64,000 nucleotides of DNA from Hymenobacter ginkgonis (lineage in GTDB: Bacteria > Bacteroidota > Bacteroidia > Cytophagales > Hymenobacteraceae), in assembly GCF_009755225.1 (NCBI RefSeq), contig NZ_WQKZ01000004.1, forward strand, positions 310,001 through 374,000, given 5' to 3'. The notes beneath the pieces were generated by a model, which worked only from the letters and a program-made list of their open reading frames with translations, did no database searches and was not told where the DNA came from. Position numbers and translations under genes: made by a program. Shown one piece after another: positions 16,767 to 25,034 of the stretch (position 1 is its first letter; every line of letters starts with the position of its first letter).

Positions 16767-17867
16767 CTACAGCGCCTGCTCGTGGTTGACGGGCAGTTCC
16801 TCCGAGTCGGAGGTATCGAGCAGCGGGCGGCGGTCGCGGCGGTCATCGTCGCGGCCGTAGTTACGCTCGTTGCCCTCGCGGCGGCGCTGCTTAAACTCGG
16901 CCTCGCGGCGCTGTTCGGCTACGTCAAATTTGTCGTAGGCCTGCACAATTTCCTTCACCAAGCGGTGGCGCACCACGTCTTCAGACGTCATCTCGACATA
17001 GCCAATGCCGGGGATACCCTTCAGGATATCAAGCGCTTGCATCAGGCCCGACTTCTGGCGGGTAGGCAAGTCAATCTGGCTGCGGTCGCCGTTCACCATC
17101 ACCTTCGCGCTCGGGCCCATGCGGGTCAGGAACATCTTGATTTGCGAGGGGGTAGTGTTCTGCGCCTCGTCGAGCAGCACAAACGCGTTGTTTAGGGTGC
17201 GGCCGCGCATGTAGGCCAGCGGGGCAATTTCGATAATCTTGTTCTCTTGGTAAAATTTCAGCTTTTCGGCCGGAATCATATCCTCCAGGGCATCATAAAT
17301 CGGGCGCAGGTAGGGGTCTACCTTCTCCTTCATGTCGCCGGGCAGGAAACCGAGGCTTTCGCCAGCCTCCACCACGGGGCGCGAGATGATGATTTTCTTA
17401 ACTTCTTTATTCTTAAGCGCCCGCACGGCCAGCGCCACCGAAATGTAGGTTTTGCCGGTGCCAGCGGGACCCAGCGTGAAGGTGAGGTCGTGCTTGAGCA
17501 CGGCGTCCACGAGCTTCTGCTGGTTCTGGGTTTTGGCCTTGATGACGCCGCCCTTGGCCCCAAACAGGATAACGTCGGGCGAGGCGGCCAGTACCCGGCT
17601 CTCGGCCTCTTCGGAGGTGGCGGAGAGGTGCAGGTTCACGTCGCGGTCCGTCACGACGCCATACTGGTGGTAGTGCTCGATGAGCGAACTGAGGATGTCG
17701 TTGACGCGTGAAATGACTTCGGCAGGGCCTTGAATCTTAATTTCATTGCCACGCGATACAATTTTGGAGCCCGGAAAGGCGGCCGCAATGCGGCGGATAT
17801 TCTGGTTGTCGGCCCCCAGGAACTCAACCAGGGAGACGTTTTCGAGGGTGATGACTTTTTCGACCAA
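16767..17867 (-). CDS. phoH: PhoH family P-loop ATPase
   Basis: 366 residues. A KH-like N-terminal region (about 10-65, IKIQGPAEVISRVNDIL) precedes the PhoH ATPase domain with Walker A GPAGTGKT (133-140), the family signature VEAGESLGFLPGDM, Walker B VLLDEAQNTT (229-238) and MVNGDRSQIDLP. The C-terminus is a basic/acidic low-complexity tail. PhoH proteins are cytoplasmic ATPases related to RNA helicases and implicated in RNA metabolism; the exact reaction is unsettled. ATG 17867 fits the family N-terminus. Monocistronic, with a hairpin repeat downstream. Confidence 0.92.
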   Translation of the reverse strand: MVEKVITLENVSLVEFLGADNQNIRRIAAAFPGSKIVSRGNEIKIQGPAEVISRVNDILSSLIEHYHQYGVVTDRDVNLHLSATSEEAESRVLAASPDVILFGAKGGVIKAKTQNQQKLVDAVLKHDLTFTLGPAGTGKTYISVALAVRALKNKEVKKIIISRPVVEAGESLGFLPGDMKEKVDPYLRPIYDALEDMIPAEKLKFYQENKIIEIAPLAYMRGRTLNNAFVLLDEAQNTTPSQIKMFLTRMGPSAKVMVNGDRSQIDLPTRQKSGLMQALDILKGIPGIGYVEMTSEDVVRHRLVKEIVQAYDKFDVAEQRREAEFKQRRREGNERNYGRDDDRRDRRPLLDTSDSEELPVNHEQAL

Positions 17868-18074
17868 GCGAGGGAGGCAGGGGGATAAGGGAAGGAAAAG
17901 CGACTACTGCGGTGCCTAAACGGCGGGTGGCGCCCGGTTGGCACCATTTTTACTACATGCCCGGCGGCGCTAGGCGGGGCCGGATAACCAGTACAACGGG
18001 ACTACTTTTGCAGCCGTTCCAGTTTCAGCGACTGGCGACCTAACAATACTACGAAAAAGCAAGCAACTGCGGGC

Positions 18075-18911
18075 ATGGGGGTACTAACGCTACTAACGGA
18101 TTTGGGCTACCGCGACCACTACGTGGCCTCGCTCAAAGCGCGTTTGCTGCAATTAGCCCCCACCCTGCCGGTGATGGATATCACCCATGGCATCGAGCCT
18201 TATAACATTGCGCACGCCGTGCACGTGCTGCGGGCCGTGTTCCGCGACTTCCCGGTGGGCACTACCCACCTTATTGGGGTGAGTGACTATGGCGCCAGCC
18301 CCGCCGGCGCCGTGGCTGCCCCCGCCTGGCACGCCGCCCAGCACGAAGGCCACTATTTCGTGGCCGCCGACAATGGCCTGCTGTCTCTGCTTTGCGATGG
18401 TGTGCCCGAAAATCTGGTGCGCCTCTACCCGCCCGGCCAGGGGCAGGTAGCGGTTAGCCCTACCCCCCCTATCAACCCGCACCTAGCTACCCTCAACCCC
18501 ACGCGCGAGGTGTTGGCTCCGGCCGCCGTGCGCCTGGCCCAGGGCCAGGCCCTGGCTAGCCTAGGCCCACCCACCACCGAGCTATACATGCTCACCAACC
18601 GCCAGTTGCGCCTGCAAGACAACCGCGTGACCGGCCACGTAGTGCACGTAGACCACTACGGCAACCTAATTACCAACATCTCGCGGGCCGCCGTGGACGT
18701 GGTAGGGCGGGGCCGGCTGGCTACTGTGCATTTCGGCCGCGAGCAGGTGCGCGAGCTGCGCCCGCACTTTGCCGCCGCCCCACCCGGCGAAATCGTGTGC
18801 ACCTTCAACCCGCAAGGCAGCCTGTGCGTGGCCATCAACCAGGGCAATGGCAGCGAGCTGCTAGGCCTATACTTCGACTCGCAGGTGGACGTCCGGTTTG
18901 AAGGCGAATAA
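18075..18911 (+). CDS. SAM hydrolase / SAM hydroxide adenosyltransferase (DUF62)
   Basis: 278 residues. Cleaves S-adenosylmethionine with water/hydroxide to adenosine and methionine, a relative of fluorinases. Seen: N-terminal LLTDLGYRDHYV with the substrate-binding Asp, VMDITHGIEPYNI, FVAADNGLLS, and the C-terminal domain with HVDHYGNLITNIS and VCTFNPQGSLCVAINQGNGSELL. Length and motif order match the family. Divergent from phoH. A possible promoter -7 box TACTTTTG lies at 18003-18010. The role in the cell is unknown. Confidence 0.9.
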   Translation: MGVLTLLTDLGYRDHYVASLKARLLQLAPTLPVMDITHGIEPYNIAHAVHVLRAVFRDFPVGTTHLIGVSDYGASPAGAVAAPAWHAAQHEGHYFVAADNGLLSLLCDGVPENLVRLYPPGQGQVAVSPTPPINPHLATLNPTREVLAPAAVRLAQGQALASLGPPTTELYMLTNRQLRLQDNRVTGHVVHVDHYGNLITNISRAAVDVVGRGRLATVHFGREQVRELRPHFAAAPPGEIVCTFNPQGSLCVAINQGNGSELLGLYFDSQVDVRFEGE

Positions 18912-18996
18912 TCTTTTGCTGATGCATTACCAAACGAACAGTGCCCCGCCGCAGCCACTAAGGCTACAGCGGGGCACTGCTTAATGCTGGCGAGGG

Positions 18997-19176
18997 TTAA
19001 CGTGCGGTAGAATCTACTTTCGCAGCAGCACTATCGGCCGCCGCATTAGCTTCTTTGGGCACTACTACGGCAGTGTTTTCGGTGCTAGTAGCAGTGGGCT
19101 CACTGCTGCAAGAGGCAAGTAGGGCAACCGCAGCCGGAGCGGCCAGCCACAGTGCGCGGAAGGAGGAACGGGTCAT
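18997..19176 (-). CDS. Small lipoprotein
   Basis: 59 residues from ATG 19176 (TTG/ATG choices upstream add ten). Signal ALWLAAPAAVALLASC with lipobox LASC, then a short Ser/Thr/Ala/Glu-rich mature tail. No fold is expected; many Bacteroidota carry such small lipoproteins of unknown role. Convergent with the SAM hydrolase gene; the gap between them contains a short GCGGGGCACTG/CAGTGCCCCGC repeat that may terminate both. Confidence 0.55.
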   Translation of the reverse strand: MTRSSFRALWLAAPAAVALLASCSSEPTATSTENTAVVVPKEANAAADSAAAKVDSTAR

Positions 19177-19302
19177 AAAATGAACAAGTAGAAAAGGTAA
19201 GGTCACTTATACGCCGGGGGGTAGCGGAGGTTAAACGCAAGCGTGCTTTTCGGGCAGGCAGTTGGTGGCTAGCCGTACCTTACGCCCCCCATTTTGCTGC
19301 CC

Positions 19303-19590
19303 ATGCTCCTTCGTATTGTTCGCCTCACCTTGGTTCCTGCGCAGGTGCCCATGTTTTTACAGCTATTTCGGCAGTCCGAAGCCCGTATTCGACAGCAGCC
19401 CGGCTGCCAGCACCTCGAGTTGTGGCAAGATGCCGACCAACCCCACATTTACTGCACTTACAGCCACTGGGCCGATGCCACGGCTCTCAACGCTTATCGC
19501 CACTCGGCCTTGTTTGGGGAGGTGTGGCCCGCCACCAAGCGCCTGCTCGCGGCACCCGCCGAGGCTTTTTCAGTGGTAAAAGCTAACTAA
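19303..19590 (+). CDS. ABM-like (antibiotic biosynthesis monooxygenase fold) protein
   Basis: 95 residues from ATG 19303 (an in-frame TTG nine bases earlier is rejected). One ferredoxin-like dimeric alpha-beta barrel: LLRIVRLTLVPAQVPMFLQLF, then a helix, CQHLELWQD, HIYCTYSHWADATALNAYRHS, and the closing FSVVKAN. This is the ABM/DUF718-like layout used for quinol or haem substrates and also for non-enzymatic proteins. The substrate cannot be read from the sequence. Followed by hscB on the same strand with a gap of about 90 bases. Confidence 0.75.
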   Translation: MLLRIVRLTLVPAQVPMFLQLFRQSEARIRQQPGCQHLELWQDADQPHIYCTYSHWADATALNAYRHSALFGEVWPATKRLLAAPAEAFSVVKAN

Positions 19591-19682
19591 TTTCCTCAAC
19601 CTGCCAACCCATAGCACCTCTTCGCGGTACGCTATAGCCTAGCTAATCTTCGTTAGCGCGGGCCTACCCCCCGTATTTTCCC

Positions 19683-20231
19683 ATGCCTGACTCTTCTAAT
19701 TATTTCGCCTTTTATGGCTTGCCCGAGGCCTTTTTACTCGACGAAGCTACCCTCAAAGCAAAGTATTACCAGCTTAGCCGCGAACTGCACCCTGATTTCC
19801 ACGCCCAGGATACGCCCGCTGCTCAAGCCGAGGCCCTCCGCCTGAGTACCCTCAACACAGACGCCTACCGCACCCTCGCCGATCCCGACCGCCGCATGGC
19901 GTACCTCCTCGGCCAGCACGGTTTCTTAGAAGAAGGTAGTGCCCAAAATCAGCTCCCTTCCGATTTTTTGATGGAAGTAATGGACCTAAACGAGCAGCTA
20001 ATGGAGCTAGAGTTCGGGCCCGACCCAGACGCCACCGAAAAACTTACAACGGAAGTAACCGTTCTAGCCGATACGCTCGACGCTGGCATTCAGCCCGTTC
20101 TAGCCGGCTACGCGGGTCTACCTCCCGACCATCGCCCCGCCGCGCTAGCGCAGGTGAAAACGTATTACCTAAAAAAGCGCTATCTCTTGCGGCTTCGCCA
20201 ACAATTGGCTACCTTTGCGGCCCGCTCGTGA
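19683..20231 (+). CDS. hscB: Fe-S assembly co-chaperone HscB
   Basis: 182 residues. A J-domain (residues 5-75) with the HPD tripeptide in ELHPDFH, preceded by the family-typical NYFAFYGLPEAF, followed by the three-helix C-terminal domain that binds the scaffold IscU (FLMEVMDLNEQLMELE). It stimulates an HscA/DnaK-type ATPase during iron-sulphur cluster transfer in the cytoplasm. Length and domain order are normal. No other isc/suf gene is adjacent. tRNA-Leu follows on the same strand. Confidence 0.92.
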   Translation: MPDSSNYFAFYGLPEAFLLDEATLKAKYYQLSRELHPDFHAQDTPAAQAEALRLSTLNTDAYRTLADPDRRMAYLLGQHGFLEEGSAQNQLPSDFLMEVMDLNEQLMELEFGPDPDATEKLTTEVTVLADTLDAGIQPVLAGYAGLPPDHRPAALAQVKTYYLKKRYLLRLRQQLATFAARS

Positions 20232-20255
20232 GTTACCGGCCGAGCGGAATAGTTT

Positions 20256-20337
20256 GCCCAGATGGCGGAACCGGTAGACGCGATGGTCTCAAACACCATT
20301 ACCGCAAGGTGTGCCGGTTCGACTCCGGCTCTGGGTA
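20256..20337 (+). tRNA. tRNA-Leu(CAA)
   Basis: Class II tRNA of 82 nt. Acceptor GCCCAGA/TCTGGGT (closing G1:U72), anticodon stem ATGGT/ACCAT with loop CTCAAAC (anticodon CAA), a variable arm, the T arm GCCGG-TTCGACT-CCGGC, and discriminator A. The CCA is not encoded. It is followed by a strong terminator and then a tyrosine recombinase gene, so its 3' end is a likely integration site. Confidence 0.93.
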
Positions 20338-20352
20338 CTAGGAAGTACAGAC

Positions 20353-20407
20353 AAAAGGCCCTAAAGACTGCTTAGTTGTGCACTAAAGCAGTTTTTAGGG
20401 CCTTTTT
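20353..20407. terminator. Long terminator hairpin after tRNA-Leu
   Basis: Nearly perfect arms AAAAGGCCCTAAA-GACTGCTT and AAGCAG-TTTTTAGGGCCTTTT, with A- and T-runs on both sides. Confidence 0.8.
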
Positions 20408-20475
20408 GCGTCCGTCCCTTTTTGTATTTACTCCTATTTGCGGCCGTATTTGTTCTACCAAATCTGCTACCAAAA

Positions 20476-21789
20476 ATGACAGTAAAATTTGTCCTTCGGG
20501 AAGACAAGACCGACAAGAACGGACTGGCCCCAGTGTTCATAATCGCCCACTTTGAGGGGCTGCGGCTGCAGGGCTTCACCCGCGAGAAATGCCTAGCTAA
20601 AGAATGGAATGCCGACAAGCAGCGGTTTCGGAAAGCGAAAGAGGGCTATGAGGAAGCCAACAATGTACTAGATGCGATTGCGGAGCGCGTGCAGAAGCGC
20701 TACCGGGAGCTGCGCACAGCGGGCACTCCGCCGACGCTGGCGCTGATACGGGAGGTAATTAATCCGACCGCAATTGTGCCCGAGCTAGGGTTCGTGGAAG
20801 CGATGACGGCCTTTATTGAGGTGCTGCGCGGGCGCGGGTATGCCTTCAACACCCTGCGGCACTACGGCACGGCTCGTAACCATTTGGCTACTTTTCTGGC
20901 CTCGGGGCGGCGCAAGAAAATAAACGTGGCCAATTACGATGGGGCTACCCACGACGATTTCGTGAAATACTTGCGCACCTCTTGCGGGCTAGGGGCCAAT
21001 GGTATTTACTCGGTGGTGAAAGACTTGAAAACGTTTTTGCGCTACGCTCAGGATGAGCGGCAGCAGACGCTGGGGCTGGAGCTGAAACGGGTGGAAGTAC
21101 GTTACGCCGACCAAGCCAAGACCTACCTGAGCGGGGCGGACCTGGCCGCGCTAGCGGCGGTAAAACTCTCGGCCACGTTGGAGCCGGCACGGGACGTGTT
21201 CTTGTTCTGCTGCTACACCGGGCTACGTTATTCCGACGTGGCAGCCCTGCACGGCGGCAACCTGCACGCCTTAGGTGCGAATGGCGACGGCGACCAAGTG
21301 CTGCGGCTGGTGCAAACCAAGACGCGGGCCACTGTGAGCATTTACCTGAGTCGATTAGCGGCGGATATTCTGGACCGCTACGCCGCGCCGGAGCGCTCGG
21401 GCGACGGAGCCAAGCTATTGCCAGTTCTGGCCAACCAGCCCATGAACCGCTATCTGAAGAAGATAACGCAGCAAGCGGGGTTGAAACGGCTGGTGGAAGT
21501 GGTAAGCACGGCCGGCGGCCGAGTGGTGAAGGAGGCCGTGCCGCTGCACGAACTAGTGACCATGCACACGGCCCGGCACACGTTTGCAGTGCAAAGCCTG
21601 CTGCGTGGGATGCCGGTGGCGGTGCTGCAACGGGTAATGGGCCACTCCAAAATTCAAAACACTATGAAGTATGCCCAGGTGGTGGAAGAGCTGCAGCACC
21701 AAGCCATGCGGGCCGCCGGGGACGGACCGGCCACGCCGGCCGCTGCGGTGCTGGACAATGCGGTGTGCGCTGCGATGGCCGCAGCCTAG
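20476..21789 (+). CDS. Tyrosine recombinase / phage-type integrase
   Basis: 437 residues from ATG 20476; an in-frame ATG at 20422 adds a hydrophobic stretch derived from terminator sequence and is rejected. An arm-type DNA-binding N-terminus (VKFVLREDKTDKNGLAPVFI) and a SAM-like core-binding domain (about 105-205) precede the catalytic domain. The catalytic residues are all visible: R in YTGLRYSDV, H-x-x-R in HTARHTFA, H in GHSKIQ, and the nucleophile Y in TMKYAQV. It cuts and joins attachment sites for integration or excision. Next to tRNA-Leu(CAA), the likely target. The only intact gene of the island. Confidence 0.92.
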   Translation: MTVKFVLREDKTDKNGLAPVFIIAHFEGLRLQGFTREKCLAKEWNADKQRFRKAKEGYEEANNVLDAIAERVQKRYRELRTAGTPPTLALIREVINPTAIVPELGFVEAMTAFIEVLRGRGYAFNTLRHYGTARNHLATFLASGRRKKINVANYDGATHDDFVKYLRTSCGLGANGIYSVVKDLKTFLRYAQDERQQTLGLELKRVEVRYADQAKTYLSGADLAALAAVKLSATLEPARDVFLFCCYTGLRYSDVAALHGGNLHALGANGDGDQVLRLVQTKTRATVSIYLSRLAADILDRYAAPERSGDGAKLLPVLANQPMNRYLKKITQQAGLKRLVEVVSTAGGRVVKEAVPLHELVTMHTARHTFAVQSLLRGMPVAVLQRVMGHSKIQNTMKYAQVVEELQHQAMRAAGDGPATPAAAVLDNAVCAAMAAA

Positions 21790-21854
21790 GCAGTGGTCGA
21801 GGTCGCGCATGGCTAGTATTATTGTGGCTTATCACAAGCCTACTTAGCACAGCC

Positions 21855-22648
21855 ATGAGTGACCTCGACCAGCAGCGGGCGGACCTACCGCAACGCGGCC
21901 TTTCTACAATGGCTGACTTGGTTAACTTGCTCGGCCTGCTGCTACCCGCCGCGAAGCTCACGCCTCGGAAGGCACAACTGCCATTTGCCGAATCGCAGCT
22001 ACACTCGCATTTTGGCGGGATGCCCTATTTTGAAACTGGCGAAGTGTGGTGTGGCCGACTACTAAGACGAGACAGCCGCTGGACTTCATTATGCAAGCAG
22101 TAGCTAGCGAGGGCGCTGGGCTACCGAATGGAATAGACTTGGTGTAATTATTCTACAACTCGAGGAGTTTCCGTGGGATACTGACCAAGAGGGCTAGTTG
22201 GTCAAAACTTATCCGACTATTTCACCGGAGCGCGCGCATGTCATTGCGCGGTCAGCCTCGCTGGTTGAACTGGTGTTTTGTGAAATCGACTTCACCTACT
22301 ATTCAAACTTTGCCTGATTGGGATGGGATAGATGATTATCCAGAAGTTGCAACAGTGGGGACGCTGGCTAGTTCTCTTCATGAAGAGGAACCTTGGGAAA
22401 CTTACAATCAAGCCGTGAAGCAGCTTATTGGCGAGCAGGCTTTTAAGTCAACAGTGGACGGGCACCCTGCCTGGGTACAAGGAGGCGCTACGCCCGTTGA
22501 TGCGGCTAGACAACGCCTACCCCTCCTGTTTCAAATTGATTCGAAAGATGAAGCAGGTATTATGTTATGTGAGGCAACTCAGGTTTGGTCTACGTTTTCT
22601 ACGACCCGCAACAGGTAGGGCAGTTCTTTTTTAGATTGCAGTGCCTAG
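21855..22648 (+). pseudogene. DUF1963/YwqG-like gene with several frameshifts
   Basis: Starts MSDLDQQRADLPQRGL at ATG 21855 and gives ESQLHSHFGGMPYFETGEVW, the hallmark start of YwqG-like (DUF1963) proteins. It then shifts frame through RQPLDFIMQAVASEGAG, VKTYPTISPERAHVIARSAS.., LPDWDGIDDYPEV, WETYNQAVKQLIGEQAF, HPAWVQGGATP and LLFQIDSKDEAGIM, and ends GLVYVFYDPQQVGQFFFRLQC at the stop at 22646. At least four frame changes and internal stops. Family function unknown; the gene is dead. Confidence 0.75.
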
Positions 22649-22686
22649 TAGTATTTGTAATTGCTTAACCGATTCAAAGGGCTGGT

Positions 22687-23254
22687 TCAACCATACACGA
22701 AGAAGATGGTGGTGCTAGCTGTGGTTTTGGTATAGTCCAGGAAGTATTTAAAGTTTCGCAAATCCTGTCCGAAGCTGTGGCCGATGTAGCCGTCGTCCAT
22801 ATCCAAATAAAATTGGAGAAATAGGCGGTATTGTAAGGGCTATTGTATTGATACAAATTCAGCAGCATGGGCAAGTCATCTATAGCAGAAAGCTTGCTAA
22901 GCAATCTTTCCACTGTAGCGGAAACCCTAGTGATGTTACCGGCCATTTTGGCGCAGTCTGCTTCTGCTGTTTGCCATATTGTTTGCCTTTCCTGCTCATC
23001 GATGGCTACTGCTAGGCGATAGTCTACGTCTTTATCCATGGAGTAGCAGTCCAACTCGTAAATGAACCCGACATCTACTCCCGTCCTCCCGCCAGTCTAC
23101 TCAATTGGTTTAGCTCCGTTTCCCTTCGTGCATTTCCTTGGTGGCAGATGAAGTTGCAGAAGGACCTACTGAGTCCATCGTTGCCAATGCAGGCATGCTC
23201 ACCCAAATCAAATTCTTCCTGATTATTTACGCACAAAAAGGTACCGAGTCCCAT
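22687..23254 (-). pseudogene. Unknown protein gene broken by two frameshifts
   Basis: Three consecutive frames on the minus strand join smoothly: MGLGTFLCVNNQEEFDLGEH..RETELNQLSRLAG (from ATG 23254), then VDVGFIYELDCYSMDKDVDY..ERQTIWQTAEADCAKMAGNI..LLNLYQYNSPYNTA, then LFLQFYLDMDDGYIGHSFGQ..YFLDYTKTTASTTIFFVYG ending at TGA 22689-22687. Joined, they give about 190 residues without a recognised family. The longest single frame alone (22674-23054) starts without ATG and ends in low-complexity sequence, which supports a broken gene. Confidence 0.55.
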
Positions 23255-23417
23255 GTCGGTAACAAGTAATCAGTTACTTCACAAGCCTATAACCCCTAAG
23301 CTATTCATGTCTCGTCCGCTGCTTCGGATAGTGCACCCTCAGGTACGCCCCCCTACTAGAGGTGACATCTTTGTTAGTGGCCAACCTGGTTAAATTAGGC
23401 TATGGCGTAGCTGAGTT

Positions 23418-24190
23418 CTAGCTGCGGTCGCTGGAAAACACGACGAAGCCAGCCAAGGCTGTAGGAGCAGTATCGCGAGTTCGCAGGGCTAACTGATTAA
23501 TGGATAGGTAAGCGGCCCGCATTCGCTGGCGCTGACTGGCCTCGTGGTCGGTGATGAGGCGATAGAACCGTTCGGCTAAGCACAGGTTGGTTTCGCGCAC
23601 AAGACGGGCGGCTTCGAATAGCTCGGCCCTCAGGTGGCGCAGAAAATCGTTGGCAGGCAACTGCCGCTCCTGCACCAGTTGGTAAGTGGCCGTAGTTAAG
23701 GCTTCTGACTCGGCTTGTTACACCGGGTCGGTGAGGAATTCCCAAAAGGTATAGGAGCTGCGGCCCTGGTCCTGCTACTTCAGGGCCTCGCGGCTATCGA
23801 GGACAAAGTCTAGGGTTTGACCGCGTCTACCCGTGCTTTGTAGCTCGCACTCGTACCGAGCTTTAATAAGGGCCTAAAAATGTTCATTGACCGTGCAAAA
23901 ATCTTCGCGCAGGGCTTTGCCTAATTGATTAATGTTGCTTACTTCCCAGCTGATGTGGCTGCTGTAGGTAGGAAACTCCGGCTGCTCTGAGGGCGGCAAC
24001 CACAGTGGTGAGCGGCGCTTGCCGCCAGTGTAGCTTGGCCAAGCGAGTGGCTTTGTCAGCGGCACTATTCTGCATCAGTTCCTGAGCTTGTGCATGATGT
24101 CGAGAAAGCACGACTCAGTGGTAACAAAGTTGGGCTTACAAAGCTTATCGAGCCAGAGCAGAGTTTGACCGGTAGCTGAGGTCAGGTTGT
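23418..24190 (-). pseudogene. Degraded DUF3375 gene (JetA-like, Wadjet)
   Basis: Read across frames and stops on the minus strand: LTSATGQTLLWLDKL-x-FVTTES..LDIMHKLRN, then AADKATRLAKLHWRQAPL, then INQLGKALREDFCTVNEH, then TLDFVLDSREALK (stop), GRSSYTFWEFLTDP (stop), then an 85-residue open frame with LPANDFLRHLRAELFEAARL and RFYRLITDHEASQRQRM. The order and spacing of WL..L..FV.TES..LR, DSREAL and GRS..FWEFL match the middle and C-terminal half of DUF3375 proteins, JetA of type I Wadjet systems. The N-terminus is missing; at least three stops or frameshifts. No jetB, jetC or jetD is visible. Confidence 0.6.
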
Positions 24191-24766
24191 ACTGTTCTCA
24201 CCCTGACCTAGGATAAGGAAGCCCAGACTGGTGCCATTCACTTGACCGAAGCTCCCTATAAGGTGGCCTTCCCAGGTAGCCCCTTGTGATTGAGCATTAT
24301 CTTCTACCATCCATAAGCCATGGCGGCTAGCTATTTCTTGAATAGCGCTCATTTCACAAGCCTGCCCATACAGATGCACCGGCATGATACCCTTAGTACG
24401 CGGTGTGATAGCTGCTTCTAAGCGAGTAGGGTCGAGGTTATAAGTATGCGGGTTAGGCTCAACTGGCACGGGCACGCCTCCTACAAATGAAATAGCTAAC
24501 CAGGTAGCTATGTAAGTATTGCTAGGCACAATCACTTCATCGCCGGCCTGCACGCCTAGTGCCTCCAGTGCGAGATGCAATGCATCTAAGCTGTTAGCTA
24601 CGCCTATCGTATGAGCTACTTTATTAAATAAGCTGTACTCAATTTCAAAAGCTTTTACCTGCTCGCCTAGCACGTACCATTGATTATCGTAAACCTGTAC
24701 AATGGCTGCTAGTATCTCAGCACGTATTGGAGCGTGCTGAGGAGTAAACGAAAGAAATGGTATACT
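24182..24766 (-). pseudogene. DegT/DnrJ/EryC1/StrS aminotransferase, 3'-truncated
   Basis: From ATG 24766: MSIPFLSFTPQHAPIRAEIL, QWYVLGEQVKAFE, HTIGVANSLDALHLALEALG, GDEVIVPSNTYIATWLAISF, VMPVHLYGQ-like IMPVHLYGQACEM and LWMVEDNAQSQGATW. These are the N-terminal 190 residues of PLP-dependent sugar aminotransferases (about 365-370 residues when complete). The frame leaves the family just after FGQVNGTS, before the PLP-binding lysine region, and stops within 15 codons. Its 3' end abuts the JetA-like remnant, so it cannot be active. Possibly once a nucleotide-sugar biosynthesis gene. Confidence 0.8.
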
Positions 24767-24784
24767 CATCAGAAAAGACCACAA

Positions 24785-25034
24785 ACCAAACTATTCTACA
24801 AACATACATCGTCAGAAAAGAATAGCTTGAAGCAAGTCTTATGCGAAAATAATCTAGCGTTTAGGCGTAAGCTACTTGCTTTATCTAAGCAATAACATGC
24901 ACAACTGTACCTACCATTACGATAAGTATACTTGCCATGAAGACTTGGCCGTTAACAGCAGGCAGCCTATTAGCATTGGCAACCTAGCCAAGAACTATTA
25001 GTGGCTCAACTATATGTTTGGCATGAGTTAGCGA
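24785..25034. other. Intergenic, AT-rich, no gene seen
   Basis: No supported reading frame or RNA between the aminotransferase remnant and the 7TM histidine kinase. Lower GC than the kinase gene, in keeping with the edge of the decayed island. Confidence 0.5.

Larger units (their letters stand above)
20338..24766. mobile_element. Decayed integrative island at tRNA-Leu(CAA)
   Basis: Begins at the 3' end of tRNA-Leu with an intact tyrosine recombinase, followed by four genes that are all frameshifted or truncated (21855-22648, 22687-23254, 23418-24190, 24182-24766). The coding density and base composition differ from the flanks. No copy of the tRNA 3' end is visible at the far side, so the right boundary is approximate and the far attachment site may have been deleted. 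Confidence 0.55.

Noticed and set aside
23418..24190. A complete Wadjet (JetABCD) defence system
   Set aside because: Only DUF3375-like fragments in several frames are present; no JetB, JetC or JetD sequence is visible in the window.
20338..24766. Complete prophage
   Set aside because: Only an integrase is intact; no structural, replication or lysis gene is recognisable.
24182..24766. Functional aminotransferase
   Set aside because: The frame ends before the PLP-lysine region and half of the family length is absent.
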